A stretch of 64,000 nucleotides of DNA from contig NZ_JAGDEL010000016.1 of NCBI RefSeq assembly GCF_017497975.1, positions 62,001 to 126,000 of the forward strand, written 5' to 3'. Shown one piece after another: positions 34,038-42,438 of this stretch. The notes beneath the pieces are model-generated. The model was not told the DNA's origin. It worked only from the letters and a program-made list of their open reading frames with translations, and did not search any database. Position numbers and translations under genes: made by a program. The DNA comes from Metabacillus bambusae. GTDB taxonomy: Bacteria; Bacillota; Bacilli; Bacillales; Bacillaceae. Positions within the stretch are counted from its first letter, which is position 1. Every line of letters starts with the position of its first letter.

Positions 34038-35057
34038 TTATTTCTTTGGAAGCAGTTCTTCACTTACAATCCCTTCAATATCGAGTTTATTCTCAATTAA
34101 GCCTAATCTTTGATATGCATCTGCCGCTTCTTGAAGGACATCATGATCAAAAGCACCAAGACCTCTTTCATCTGTTGTCGGAGAGACGCTTGATGCATTT
34201 CGGATTTTAATGATCTCTACATTATTTTCTTCGTCTTTACCATCAATTGCATGTTTAACTGCCAGTGTTGCTGCTTCATTTGGGTTTTCTATCATCCATT
34301 CAGCACTATTCTTATATCCTATTAAAAACTTTTGCAAAAGCTCTTTTTTCTCCTGATATGTCTCCTCAGTCACAACAAAGACATCACTTGGAAAATTCAA
34401 ATAATCTTTTACCTCCATCACATTTACATCTCCAAGGCCCTTTTGTTTACCAGTATAAAGACCTGTGTCTGTAGCAGCTGTTGCATCGACTTGGCCTTGC
34501 ATTAATGGCGCAAAATTCAACAGACCTGTTTCAACAATTTTAACATCCTCTTCTGTTAGGCCAGCTTCGTGTAACAGTACCAGTAGATTTTGCCTTGTTC
34601 CACTTGAGAGACTATATACTCCGATGGTTTTCCCTTTTAAGTCTTCTGGTTTTGTGATGTTTTTTTCTTTTAATGACACGATATTAAAGACGTTTTGCGG
34701 ATAAATATTGTAGATTACTCTTAGTTTTTCGCCTTTGTCTAAAGCAAAGAAAAGCGAACCAGGATCTGTAAAGGCAATATCGGCTTTCCCAGAAAGGATA
34801 TTTTTTATCGCATCCCCTCCACCAGCACCGGGAATAAATGTCATATTTAGCCCTTGTTCCTCGAAGAAATGTTTCTCTTCATCAACTAATAGGTTAGTTT
34901 GTTCAGTAATCGGTTGACTCCAGCTAGCCACACGAATATTCTCGTTTGTTTTTTCTTTTGGTGGTGTTTCTTTTTTTAAAGTTGAATCTTGATTACATGC
35001 AGTTAATAATGTAAGTAAGCCTATTAAAACAACCATACAAACTAGTCTAAATCTCAT
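34038..35057 (-). CDS. ABC transporter substrate-binding lipoprotein, NMT1/ThiY-type
   Basis: The 339-residue product starts with a lipoprotein signal (LLTLLTAC, cysteine near residue 21). The NMT1/THI5-like binding domain follows, with FFEEQGLNMTFIPGAGGGDAIKNI-type sequence (about residues 60-83), GKADIAF, DLKGKTIGVYSLSSGTRQN and FPSDVFVVTEETYQ. ThiY proteins of this family bind pyrimidine precursors of thiamine; taurine and nitrate binders are relatives. Start 35057 overlaps the permease stop as ATGA and has GGAG upstream, which fits better than a start 12 codons earlier. Ligand unknown; the riboswitch points to a thiamine precursor. Confidence 0.85.
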   Translation of the reverse strand: MRFRLVCMVVLIGLLTLLTACNQDSTLKKETPPKEKTNENIRVASWSQPITEQTNLLVDEEKHFFEEQGLNMTFIPGAGGGDAIKNILSGKADIAFTDPGSLFFALDKGEKLRVIYNIYPQNVFNIVSLKEKNITKPEDLKGKTIGVYSLSSGTRQNLLVLLHEAGLTEEDVKIVETGLLNFAPLMQGQVDATAATDTGLYTGKQKGLGDVNVMEVKDYLNFPSDVFVVTEETYQEKKELLQKFLIGYKNSAEWMIENPNEAATLAVKHAIDGKDEENNVEIIKIRNASSVSPTTDERGLGAFDHDVLQEAADAYQRLGLIENKLDIEGIVSEELLPKK

Positions 35058-35809
35058 CTTTTTTTCTCCTTTGTATATGGTCTTAAAAACCATTTTTCTA
35101 TTATGTTCACGAACTCATATAGAATCATTCCTAGAGCAGTAAGTAAGATAAGTACAGCAAACATAAGTGGCGTATCCATCATTCCTTGAGAAGCAACAAT
35201 CATCGCTCCTAACCCTTCACTCCCACCAATAAATTCACCAACCACTGCCCCGACTATAGCTAATACAACTGCGACACGAAACCCTGCCATAATCCCTGGC
35301 AAACCGGCCGGGATTTTAAGATGGATCAATGTTTGCCAACGCGTTGCATCTAATACACGAAACAACTCTTTCTTATTTGAATCTGTCTGTTGAATAGACG
35401 TAATCGTATTTTCAAGTAAGGGAAAAAAACAAATAAGTGCTGTAATCACAACCTTTGATGTCATCCCGAATCCAAACCATAAAATAAACAATGGTGCCAG
35501 GGCTAACTTAGGAACAGCCTGACTCGCGATAACATATGGGAGTAGAATCCGACGTAAAAAGTCAACTTCCCCCATTAAAATACCTGTTAGAAGACCTAAA
35601 GCAGTTCCGAAAAATAGGCCGAGACAAACTTCCAAAGTTGTTCGATAGATATGTGGCAATAAGTACCCAGTTGTCAGTCCTTCCCATAGGACAACAAGAA
35701 CAACTGAAGGCGCTGGTAAAACTAACTCTGACATCGAGCTTGCCACAAACTCCCAACCAATGATCAAACAAAGGAATAGGAGAAATGAATACAAACGATA
35801 GCTCCTCAT
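35054..35809 (-). CDS. ABC transporter permease, ThiX/SsuC-type
   Basis: The 251-residue protein has about six hydrophobic segments and the EAA-like loop (LDATRWQTLIHLKIPAGLPGIMAGFRVAV) that contacts the ATPase. Upstream sequence LPAPSVVLVVLWEGL is typical of the SsuC/TauC/ThiX permease group. Start 35809 was chosen because GGAGG precedes it and ATGA couples it to the ATPase stop. It is one part of the three-gene importer inside the thiamine operon. Confidence 0.85.
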   Translation of the reverse strand: MRSYRLYSFLLFLCLIIGWEFVASSMSELVLPAPSVVLVVLWEGLTTGYLLPHIYRTTLEVCLGLFFGTALGLLTGILMGEVDFLRRILLPYVIASQAVPKLALAPLFILWFGFGMTSKVVITALICFFPLLENTITSIQQTDSNKKELFRVLDATRWQTLIHLKIPAGLPGIMAGFRVAVVLAIVGAVVGEFIGGSEGLGAMIVASQGMMDTPLMFAVLILLTALGMILYEFVNIIEKWFLRPYTKEKKR

Positions 35810-36552
35810 ATCATTCCTCCATTCATAACATTTCGTACAGTTAAACAAAGTGCGTTAAACGTTGAACTATATCTAATCTCACCCTTACGCGGCTTTGGTA
35901 ATGTCACCTTGAGATCATAAGCAATTTGGCCATCTATCATCACTGCAACATGATCAGATAAGTAAACCGCTTCTGAAATATCATGTGTAATAAAGAGCAC
36001 GGTTATCTTATGGTTTTGACAAAGAGTTAACAAATCGTCCTGTAGTTCCTCTCTTGTCATCGCGTCAAGTGCAGCAAAGGGCTCGTCCAAAAATAACATA
36101 GATGGATTTTTAATAAGAGCACGTGCTATCGCAACCCTACTTTGCTGCCCACCCGAAAGCTCTGTTGGATAGTGTGTGTGGTAATCATCAAGCTTCATTA
36201 ATTTTAATAAAGAGCTTGCTCTTTCACGTTCCTCTATCGTTGGCTTTCTTTTAAGTGAAATTGGTAAGAGGACATTGTCAATGACTGTCTTCCACTCCAA
36301 TAAAGTAGGGGCTTGGAAAACAAAGCCAACCTCAGGAGATGGCTTCAGTACTTTCTTACCTTGTAAAAATACTGCTCCTTGGTCGGGTTGCAAAAGTCCT
36401 GATGCAATTTTTAATAAGGTTGTCTTCCCACAGCCACTTCTACCTAATAAGCTATAAAATTCTCCTTCTTTTATTTTCCAAGTAGTATCTTTGATAATCT
36501 GTTTTTTATTCTCGTAGCTATATGTCACTCCGTCTATAATCAAAAAACTCAT
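35806..36552 (-). CDS. ABC transporter ATP-binding protein, ThiZ/SsuB-type
   Basis: The 248-residue ATPase has Walker A GRSGCGKTT, the Q-loop in FVFQAPTLLEWKT, signature LSGGQQSRVAIARAL, Walker B MLFLDEPFAALD and the switch histidine in LFITHD. The APTLLEW Q-loop is usual for importers of the nitrate/sulfonate/thiamine-precursor group. It lies 11 bases after the luxC-like gene and overlaps the permease by 4 bases. Its place directly behind the reductase genes indicates that import and reduction concern the same molecule. Confidence 0.88.
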   Translation of the reverse strand: MSFLIIDGVTYSYENKKQIIKDTTWKIKEGEFYSLLGRSGCGKTTLLKIASGLLQPDQGAVFLQGKKVLKPSPEVGFVFQAPTLLEWKTVIDNVLLPISLKRKPTIEERERASSLLKLMKLDDYHTHYPTELSGGQQSRVAIARALIKNPSMLFLDEPFAALDAMTREELQDDLLTLCQNHKITVLFITHDISEAVYLSDHVAVMIDGQIAYDLKVTLPKPRKGEIRYSSTFNALCLTVRNVMNGGMI

Positions 36553-36563
36553 GTTGTCATCCC

Positions 36564-38015
36564 CTAATCTACATAAGAAGCGAGACTTTCTGCATACTCT
36601 TCAGCACTATGTTCAATATCAACCATATTGACAAGATCCAGTAAATTACAACGACCATCATGATGCCATCCAGCCTCAGGTGAAGTCATAGAACCTAACC
36701 CTGTAATGCGTGTTACACCTGCTTTCCCCAATAAATCTGCAAGAGCAAAAAGTTCATTTGGGGTACTTGCTATTCCCACAGTTTGTAAATAAGCTCTATG
36801 CGTATCTATATATGGAATAACCTCAGTAAGCTCGTTTATTTCGATCACTTTGATCACCCTATTTAAACAACTAGGTACAAGCTCTCCTTCCTTATCCGCA
36901 TACACAACTGTCCATGCACCACTTACTTCACCTAAGACTTCCTTTTCACGATTTATATACATACTAAGCTCTTCACTTTGTCTCCACTCAGCCATACTCG
37001 CTCCCTCTTCGACAGATAGAGCCCGACGAGGATATCTTTTTTCAAAGCCCTCCAACTCATGTGCCAACAATCTAGCAAACTCCCTTGGAGAAACATTCCC
37101 ACCCTTTTGCACATAAAAGACATGTGGGGAATAACAGCCCTGCTGATCATAGCGAATCACATCATATGCGGCATGATGGATCGTTTTCCATGATTTACGA
37201 GAGTCCAGACTCATCTTTGAAACAATCCCGAAACTAATTTTATGTCCGAATGGCAAGAAACGGGTTGTTATAGGAACTCGACTCTTAATAGAATCTAAGG
37301 ATTCATTTCCTCCATAAGCAAGTACAACATCTACTTGTTGAAACAGATGTCTCTCCTTTTCTTCGTCCCCGCCCTTCCACCAGACGATCGCCATACAATC
37401 AGCCAATTTCGGTTCTGCTTCTACTATCATTTTGGCAAACCAACCTGCGAATAGTGGTTCAGCACTCGGTACCTTTCCAATTGATCCTGATTTAACTAGA
37501 AGACTAGAAATCAGACTCCATAAAGGTAGAGCTGGTACATTTCCCGCCCATATTTGAACGATTAGGTTCGGACCCATTGCTTTAGAATATCCCCTTTTAG
37601 ATCTCGGTTGAAAATCGTCAAGAAGCAAAGGATTCCCGAAATCTTCTACGAGAAATCGCTGTAGATTTTGCTTGCGAAATGTTTTTAAATAAGCAGTTAA
37701 TCCTAGTCTAACCAACTCTTCATCATAGCCTGTAATAATAGGCAAAAGCTGTTCTGCCTTTTGCCGATACGGATTTGTCCTATCAAGAAGTTGTTCAATC
37801 ACACGATCTATCACTTGAACGATTTCAGTAATGGTAAGTGATTTTAATACATTTGCACTAGCTATTTTTATTCTCTCAGTAATTTTATCCATCTGTTCTT
37901 TTGACAGAACAGGAACCTTGACATCCAGCTGTTCATCTTTCCCTGCAAATGTTAAGGTTTTATATGCAAACTCCTCATCTTCTATAACTGGAAGATAGCC
38001 TGCTATTTCCATCAT
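36564..38015 (-). CDS. LuxC-type acyl reductase in thiamine operon
   Basis: The 483-residue product belongs to the LuxC/acyl-CoA reductase family. It has KRGYSKAMGPNLIVQIWAGNVPALP-type cofactor region (about residues 139-163) and the catalytic cysteine Cys294 in YDQQGCYSPH, matching the QQxCSSPQ site of LuxC. LuxC reduces an enzyme-bound acyl group to aldehyde with NADPH. It overlaps the luxE-like gene by 4 bases (ATGA). No luciferase genes are near. Under a TPP riboswitch and beside thiM its acyl substrate is more likely a thiazole- or pyrimidine carboxylate than a fatty acid; that is inference. First or second ATG may start it. Confidence 0.85.
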   Translation of the reverse strand: MMEIAGYLPVIEDEEFAYKTLTFAGKDEQLDVKVPVLSKEQMDKITERIKIASANVLKSLTITEIVQVIDRVIEQLLDRTNPYRQKAEQLLPIITGYDEELVRLGLTAYLKTFRKQNLQRFLVEDFGNPLLLDDFQPRSKRGYSKAMGPNLIVQIWAGNVPALPLWSLISSLLVKSGSIGKVPSAEPLFAGWFAKMIVEAEPKLADCMAIVWWKGGDEEKERHLFQQVDVVLAYGGNESLDSIKSRVPITTRFLPFGHKISFGIVSKMSLDSRKSWKTIHHAAYDVIRYDQQGCYSPHVFYVQKGGNVSPREFARLLAHELEGFEKRYPRRALSVEEGASMAEWRQSEELSMYINREKEVLGEVSGAWTVVYADKEGELVPSCLNRVIKVIEINELTEVIPYIDTHRAYLQTVGIASTPNELFALADLLGKAGVTRITGLGSMTSPEAGWHHDGRCNLLDLVNMVDIEHSAEEYAESLASYVD

Positions 38016-39094
38016 AGAGAAGACCCTTTTGCAGCTCGAATAAATTCATCAACAGCGATCGAACAACCCTTCGCTTCTGCTCCCTGCACCCTTCCTAATA
38101 ATAGGAATCCAGCCTCTTTCTCAATACCCAAATCCTCAGTTAAAATCGTTGTCACAGAATTAAAATTCGCTAAATCACAATGTACAAGAACGCCGCGTTC
38201 CCCTTTTGCAACCTCTTCCCCAGTCAATGGATTCACAACCCTTGTTCTAATCCAATGTGGACCTGACTTTAAAGATGGAACTACTTCATTACCAGAATCG
38301 TAGAATTGAGTACTTAGTTCTGTCATTCCATACATATTGATACAATTTGACTTTTCAACACCTAATAATGTTGATAGTTGTGTATAAAATGCTCCTAGTT
38401 CAAGTTCCTTTGACTTATTTTTAAAACCACCCGTATCCAAAATTCTGCTTCCTTTTGGCAAGTTGAAAGATTTTCCCCGTGTTTGTAATTCTTCAAATAA
38501 ATGAACAAAGCTAAACGTTGCCCCTAATAGCGCATATGGTTCACCAAGATCTTCAACTTCTCTCAGTTCTGCTAACAACTGTTCAACCTGTAATCCCTCA
38601 TTATTAACAAAATAACGACTTTCACTGGTCCCGCAGTGTTTAAAAGCTAATGCTAAGTAATGAGACAACGAAGAATTAGGCATCTCCGCTTCAGTTGGAA
38701 AGAGAATTCCCGTTCTTAGGCGCTCATTTCCATTCATGAATCGCGCTTTAAAATTAATAAGCATTGAATTGTCATAAACCTGTAGCGTTGGATGGTAATG
38801 CTTCCCCCTAACTCCCTTTGTTGTTCCACTTGTCATAAAAATATCTTCAGACTTTTCTGGGTCTTCACAACTTAAGGTTAAATCTTTAAACGCATTGATC
38901 GGTACTGCAGGAATATCCTTCCACGTTTTGACCATTCTTGGTGTTTTCCCTTTTTGGCGACAATACATTTGAAATGGTAGATTATGTTTATATTGGTAAT
39001 TGAATAGACGCAATGCCTGATCATTAAAAGCTATATCAGAAGTGGATTCATTCTTTAGAAATTGAAGTACGCTATCAACGATTTCATGTGTCAT
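38012..39094 (-). CDS. LuxE-type acyl-protein synthetase in thiamine operon
   Basis: The 360-residue product belongs to the LuxE acyl-protein synthetase family, adenylate-forming enzymes that activate a carboxylic acid with ATP and pass it to the LuxC cysteine. The phosphate-binding motif FMTSGTTKG is at about 86-94. Further motifs are LDTGGFKNKSKEL, NMYGMTELSTQFYDS and HCDLANFNSVTTILTEDLG in family order. It is the first gene after the TPP riboswitch and terminator, with GAGAGGGAC before the ATG. LuxE and LuxC together reduce a free acid to an aldehyde. Which acid is not visible; the operon points to a thiamine fragment. Confidence 0.85.
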   Translation of the reverse strand: MTHEIVDSVLQFLKNESTSDIAFNDQALRLFNYQYKHNLPFQMYCRQKGKTPRMVKTWKDIPAVPINAFKDLTLSCEDPEKSEDIFMTSGTTKGVRGKHYHPTLQVYDNSMLINFKARFMNGNERLRTGILFPTEAEMPNSSLSHYLALAFKHCGTSESRYFVNNEGLQVEQLLAELREVEDLGEPYALLGATFSFVHLFEELQTRGKSFNLPKGSRILDTGGFKNKSKELELGAFYTQLSTLLGVEKSNCINMYGMTELSTQFYDSGNEVVPSLKSGPHWIRTRVVNPLTGEEVAKGERGVLVHCDLANFNSVTTILTEDLGIEKEAGFLLLGRVQGAEAKGCSIAVDEFIRAAKGSSL

Positions 39095-39180
39095 TTTACT
39101 CAGTCCCTCTCATTTGAAAATTTCTTTGTTGACTAAACGGTTAAAGCAAAAGTTCTAAAATATTAGCGTATGTAAACAAA

Positions 39181-39217
39181 AAAGAACACTCTGCTTATGC
39201 TACGCAAAGTGCTCTTA
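39181..39217 (-). terminator. Riboswitch-controlled terminator
   Basis: On the minus strand AAGAGCACTTTGCG, a loop and CAGAGTGTTCTTTTTTG form a stem and T-run between the TPP aptamer and the luxE-like gene. TPP binding would favour this stem. Confidence 0.8.
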
Positions 39218-39229
39218 GTTTCCCTAATC

Positions 39230-39315
39230 ACATTCCCTACGCTGGCATTATCCAACAGGTTATACGGTCAGTAACGGAATAGTTACAATCTCAGCCAGTT
39301 TCCACCAGCCCCCGA
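39230..39315 (-). promoter_or_regulatory. TPP riboswitch aptamer (THI element)
   Basis: On the minus strand the conserved parts appear in order. GGGGGCTGG opens P1/P2, GGCTGAGA is the pyrimidine-sensing loop, and then come TGACCGTATAACCTGTTGGA and GGATAATGCCAGCGTAGGGA. These are the THI-box landmarks that bind the pyrophosphate and pyrimidine of TPP. The aptamer lies between the predicted promoter and a terminator, so high TPP should shut off the whole luxE-thiE operon. Confidence 0.95.
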
Positions 39316-39335
39316 AAAAAATTGAATTTACAGGT

Positions 39336-39364
39336 AGTTTACTTAAATCAGAAGGAAAAAACAA
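39336..39364 (-). promoter_or_regulatory. Predicted promoter of the thiamine operon
   Basis: On the minus strand TTGTTT (39359-39364), 17 bases and TAAACT (39336-39341) lie about 20 bases before the aptamer. The boxes are imperfect, but spacing and position fit. Confidence 0.5.
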
Positions 39365-39470
39365 GGGATATGAAAATACTTAACACGATAAGGTTTAAAG
39401 AATTACTTCATTTCTATAAAAAAGAATATATTTTCCTTTTTTACAGACCAACAATTAACCTATCATTAAA

Positions 39471-39593
39471 TTAAATGACTTCAGTAAGGATTTTACTACC
39501 TGGCATTCTCTTAAATATTTCTTTTGCTTCCTTTTCGGTATCAAATTCATACATTTTAATGGTGTTATTTGAATAAGTAGTGATGATCCACAA
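39471..39593 (-). CDS. Small protein, 40 residues, unknown
   Basis: A TTG start at 39593 lies 6 bases after GGAGGGG and opens a 40-codon frame. It reads WIITTYSNNTIKMYEF, then DTEKEAKEIFKRMPGSK, and ends ILTEVI. An in-frame ATG at 39608 overlaps the ribosome binding site and is less likely. The beta-alpha-beta-like pattern resembles small Bacillus proteins I recall as conserved but uncharacterised. It lies between gudB and the TPP-riboswitch operon and may be co-transcribed with gudB. Function unknown. Confidence 0.6.
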   Translation of the reverse strand: MWIITTYSNNTIKMYEFDTEKEAKEIFKRMPGSKILTEVI

Positions 39594-39635
39594 TAAGATC
39601 CCCTCCATTTAGTAGATAATTAGAGAGATGGTATT

Positions 39636-40934
39636 CTATATCCACCCCCGATAATGAGAAGCCTCAGCGTGTTTTCTTATGCCTACCATATATGCTGCTA
39701 ATCGCATATCAACTTTATGCGACTGTGAAATAGAATAAATAGCAGCAAATGAATCAACCATTACTTTTCGAAGTTTCCTAGCAACCTCTTCCTCTGACCA
39801 ATAATATCCTTGGTTATTTTGAACCCATTCAAAGTAAGAGACAGTCACACCACCTGCACTTGCTAGGATATCGGGCACAAGGAGAACTTCTTTACCATCT
39901 AAAATTTTTGTTGCTTCTAGGGTTGTGGGTCCATTTGCTGCTTCCACTATAATCTTAGCTTTAATACGATCTGCATTTTGTGCCGTAATCTGATTAGATA
40001 TAGCAGCAGGGACAAGAATGTCACATTCCTTTTCTAGTAATTCCTGATTCGTGATGACATCAGAGAACAAATTCGTCACTGTCCCAAAACTATCACGACG
40101 ATCAAGTAAATAGGGAATATCAAGTCCCTCTAAATCATATAGGGCACCATTTGCATCTGAAATACCAATTACTTTCGCTCCAGCATCATACATGAATTTC
40201 GCTAAGAAGCTTCCTGCATTTCCAAAGCCTTGAACAATAATGTGTGCCCCTTGTAAGTCAATACCCTTTTTCTTGACTGCCTCTTCAATGCAAATTGTTA
40301 CACCGCGAGCAGTTGCTGTCTCACGACCTTGTGAGCCACCTAACACGAGCGGCTTTCCTGTAATAAAGCCTGGGGAATCAAATTCACGAAGGCGACTGTA
40401 CTCATCCATCATCCATGCCATAATTTGCGAGTTTGTATATACATCTGGTGCAGGAATATCTTTAGTCGGGCCAACGATTTGGCTAATTGCACGAACATAT
40501 CCACGACTTAATCTCTCAAGTTCGCCAAACGACATATTCCTTGGGTCACAGATAATCCCGCCCTTTCCACCGCCATAAGGAAGATTTGTAATCCCACACT
40601 TTAGACTCATCCAAATCGATAATGCTTTTACCTCATCTTCATTGACTTCTGGATGGAAACGGACACCACCTTTTGTTGGGCCTACTGCATCATTATGCTG
40701 AGAACGGTAACCTGTAAAAATCTTAATTGAACCGTCATCCATGCGTACAGGAATACGCACCGTGATCACTCTAAGTGGTTCTTTTAATAATTCATACATC
40801 TCCTCGGTATAACCTAACCTTTTTATCGCATCTTTTATGATTGATTGCGTTGAACTTAATAAATCCATGGATTCACTTTGCTTATACTCTGGTTTTTTAA
40901 TATGATGACGATTTACAGGGGCTGGCGCTTTCAT
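39636..40934 (-). CDS. gudB: NAD-dependent glutamate dehydrogenase (GudB/RocG type)
   Basis: The enzyme oxidises glutamate to 2-oxoglutarate and ammonia. The 432-residue product has the hexameric GDH motifs: GYRSQHNDAVGPTKGGVRFHPEV, the catalytic lysine region LPYGGGKGGI, the Rossmann motif VQGFGNAGS, and the usual RGWI ending. Start 40934 follows AGAGGTG by 6 bases; a GTG three codons earlier lacks such a site. It lies directly downstream of the histidine-degradation genes, whose end product is glutamate, so it links histidine breakdown to the citric acid cycle. RocG and GudB cannot be separated from sequence alone. Confidence 0.9.
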   Translation of the reverse strand: MKAPAPVNRHHIKKPEYKQSESMDLLSSTQSIIKDAIKRLGYTEEMYELLKEPLRVITVRIPVRMDDGSIKIFTGYRSQHNDAVGPTKGGVRFHPEVNEDEVKALSIWMSLKCGITNLPYGGGKGGIICDPRNMSFGELERLSRGYVRAISQIVGPTKDIPAPDVYTNSQIMAWMMDEYSRLREFDSPGFITGKPLVLGGSQGRETATARGVTICIEEAVKKKGIDLQGAHIIVQGFGNAGSFLAKFMYDAGAKVIGISDANGALYDLEGLDIPYLLDRRDSFGTVTNLFSDVITNQELLEKECDILVPAAISNQITAQNADRIKAKIIVEAANGPTTLEATKILDGKEVLLVPDILASAGGVTVSYFEWVQNNQGYYWSEEEVARKLRKVMVDSFAAIYSISQSHKVDMRLAAYMVGIRKHAEASHYRGWI

Positions 40935-41060
40935 GCTATACACCTCTTATGTATATGTGATTTAATGAGAAAATCTTTACATATTTTTGTAACCTAATAG
41001 AAGGAAAGGAGCGATTCCTTAAAGGAAGCCCCTATATTGAAGAACAATCATTTTTTCTTA

Positions 41061-42398
41061 CTAGAGCAAGATAAATGCAAGTGGTGTTACGATGATAAGT
41101 GTAAGAATAACACGTTCAATCCAAATAATGATCAGCTTGGGAATCGAGATCGGAATCTCGGTCGAAACAATACACGGTACAAGTGCTGAGAAAAAGATAA
41201 TTGCTGAAACAGAAACAACAGCAATCACAAATTTCACGATAAGAACAGACTCTGTTACCAATAAAGCCGGCAAGAACATTTCAGCAATACTAAGTGCACT
41301 TGCTTTGGCTACAAGCATTGGTTCTGGCAATTGAAGCAATGCTGTAAATGGATAGAAAATATAGCCAATCCAATCAAACACAGGTGTATATTCTGCCAAG
41401 ACCAACCCTAGTAGTCCAATCGATAAAATCGATGGCAAAATAGCCATCGCCATTTGTAATCCATCTTTCATATTCATCCAAATATTATCTAATAAGCGAG
41501 GAGAACTAGCGACTGTTTCCTTCGCTTCATCCCAAGCTGCAGTAAAGAGATTTCCACTTATTTTTATTTCCGGCTGTGGGGTTGACCCCTTATAATACTC
41601 ATCCTTCATTTTGGATAATGGCCAGATTCGTACAGTGATTGCTGTCACCGCAAAAGTGACAATGAGTGTTAACCAAAAATACATATTCCACATTTCCATC
41701 AAGCCTAATGTTTTTGCGACGATGACCATAAAGGTGGCTGAAACCGTTGAGAAACCTGTTGCTATAATCGCAGCCTCTTTTGCACTGTATTTTCCTTCTT
41801 TATATATTCGATTTGTAATGAGAAGACCAATCGAATAACTACCAACAAATGATGCTACCGCATCAATCGCAGAACGACCTGGCGTCTTCCAAATCGGTCG
41901 CATAATCGTTTGTGTCAGCACACCAATAAATTCAAGTAAACCATATCCAACTAATAGCGCAAGGAAAACGGCTCCAATTGGGACGAGCAATCCGACAGGA
42001 ACAACAAGCTTATCAAATAAAAACGGTCCCATGCTAGGATCAAAAAGCCAGGCTGGTCCAAAATTAAACACAAGCATGATTCCAACAAATAAACCTAGTA
42101 CCTTAAAAAGGGAGAAAATAAGATTTACAATTGACCTTTTCCAAACGCCTGAAATAAAAGGATAAATAGCACCTGCTGCAATGATTAGTAAAGCATAATA
42201 TGGCAAAATAGATGATGTATGCAGCTGAATAAATGAGACAATATGATCTAGCATAATTGAGCTTTTCTCTTCAATTGTGATAGGTACGAAAAAGATGAAA
42301 GCACCGATAAAGCTATAGACAAAGAATTTCCACATTTGCGTTGTTCCTGGCTTTCTCTCTACTATTTGTTGCTTTTCGGGCTGTTGATTTAACTCCAT
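41061..42398 (-). CDS. YjiH-family membrane protein (nucleoside-recognition GATE type)
   Basis: The 445-residue protein has about ten hydrophobic segments and belongs to the YjiH family with GATE-type domains. Motifs seen are GRSAIDAVASFVGSYSIGLLITNRIYKEGKYSAKEAAIIATGFS-like sequence (around residues 170-215) and KASALSIAEMFLPALLVTE. Its role is unknown, though it is often encoded beside histidine-use genes and may be a transporter. Start 42398 was chosen because GAGGAAGGGG precedes it; a frame extending into hutG has no such site. It follows hutG by 40 bases in the hut operon. Confidence 0.75.
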   Translation of the reverse strand: MELNQQPEKQQIVERKPGTTQMWKFFVYSFIGAFIFFVPITIEEKSSIMLDHIVSFIQLHTSSILPYYALLIIAAGAIYPFISGVWKRSIVNLIFSLFKVLGLFVGIMLVFNFGPAWLFDPSMGPFLFDKLVVPVGLLVPIGAVFLALLVGYGLLEFIGVLTQTIMRPIWKTPGRSAIDAVASFVGSYSIGLLITNRIYKEGKYSAKEAAIIATGFSTVSATFMVIVAKTLGLMEMWNMYFWLTLIVTFAVTAITVRIWPLSKMKDEYYKGSTPQPEIKISGNLFTAAWDEAKETVASSPRLLDNIWMNMKDGLQMAMAILPSILSIGLLGLVLAEYTPVFDWIGYIFYPFTALLQLPEPMLVAKASALSIAEMFLPALLVTESVLIVKFVIAVVSVSAIIFFSALVPCIVSTEIPISIPKLIIIWIERVILTLIIVTPLAFILL

Positions 42399-42438
42399 CC
42401 AAGTCCCCTTCCTCTCTGTGGGAGTATAATGCTTAGAT

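Noticed and set aside
36564-39094. Bioluminescence (lux) operon
   Set aside because: Only luxC- and luxE-type genes are present, without luxA, luxB or luxD, and they lie behind a TPP riboswitch with thiamine genes.
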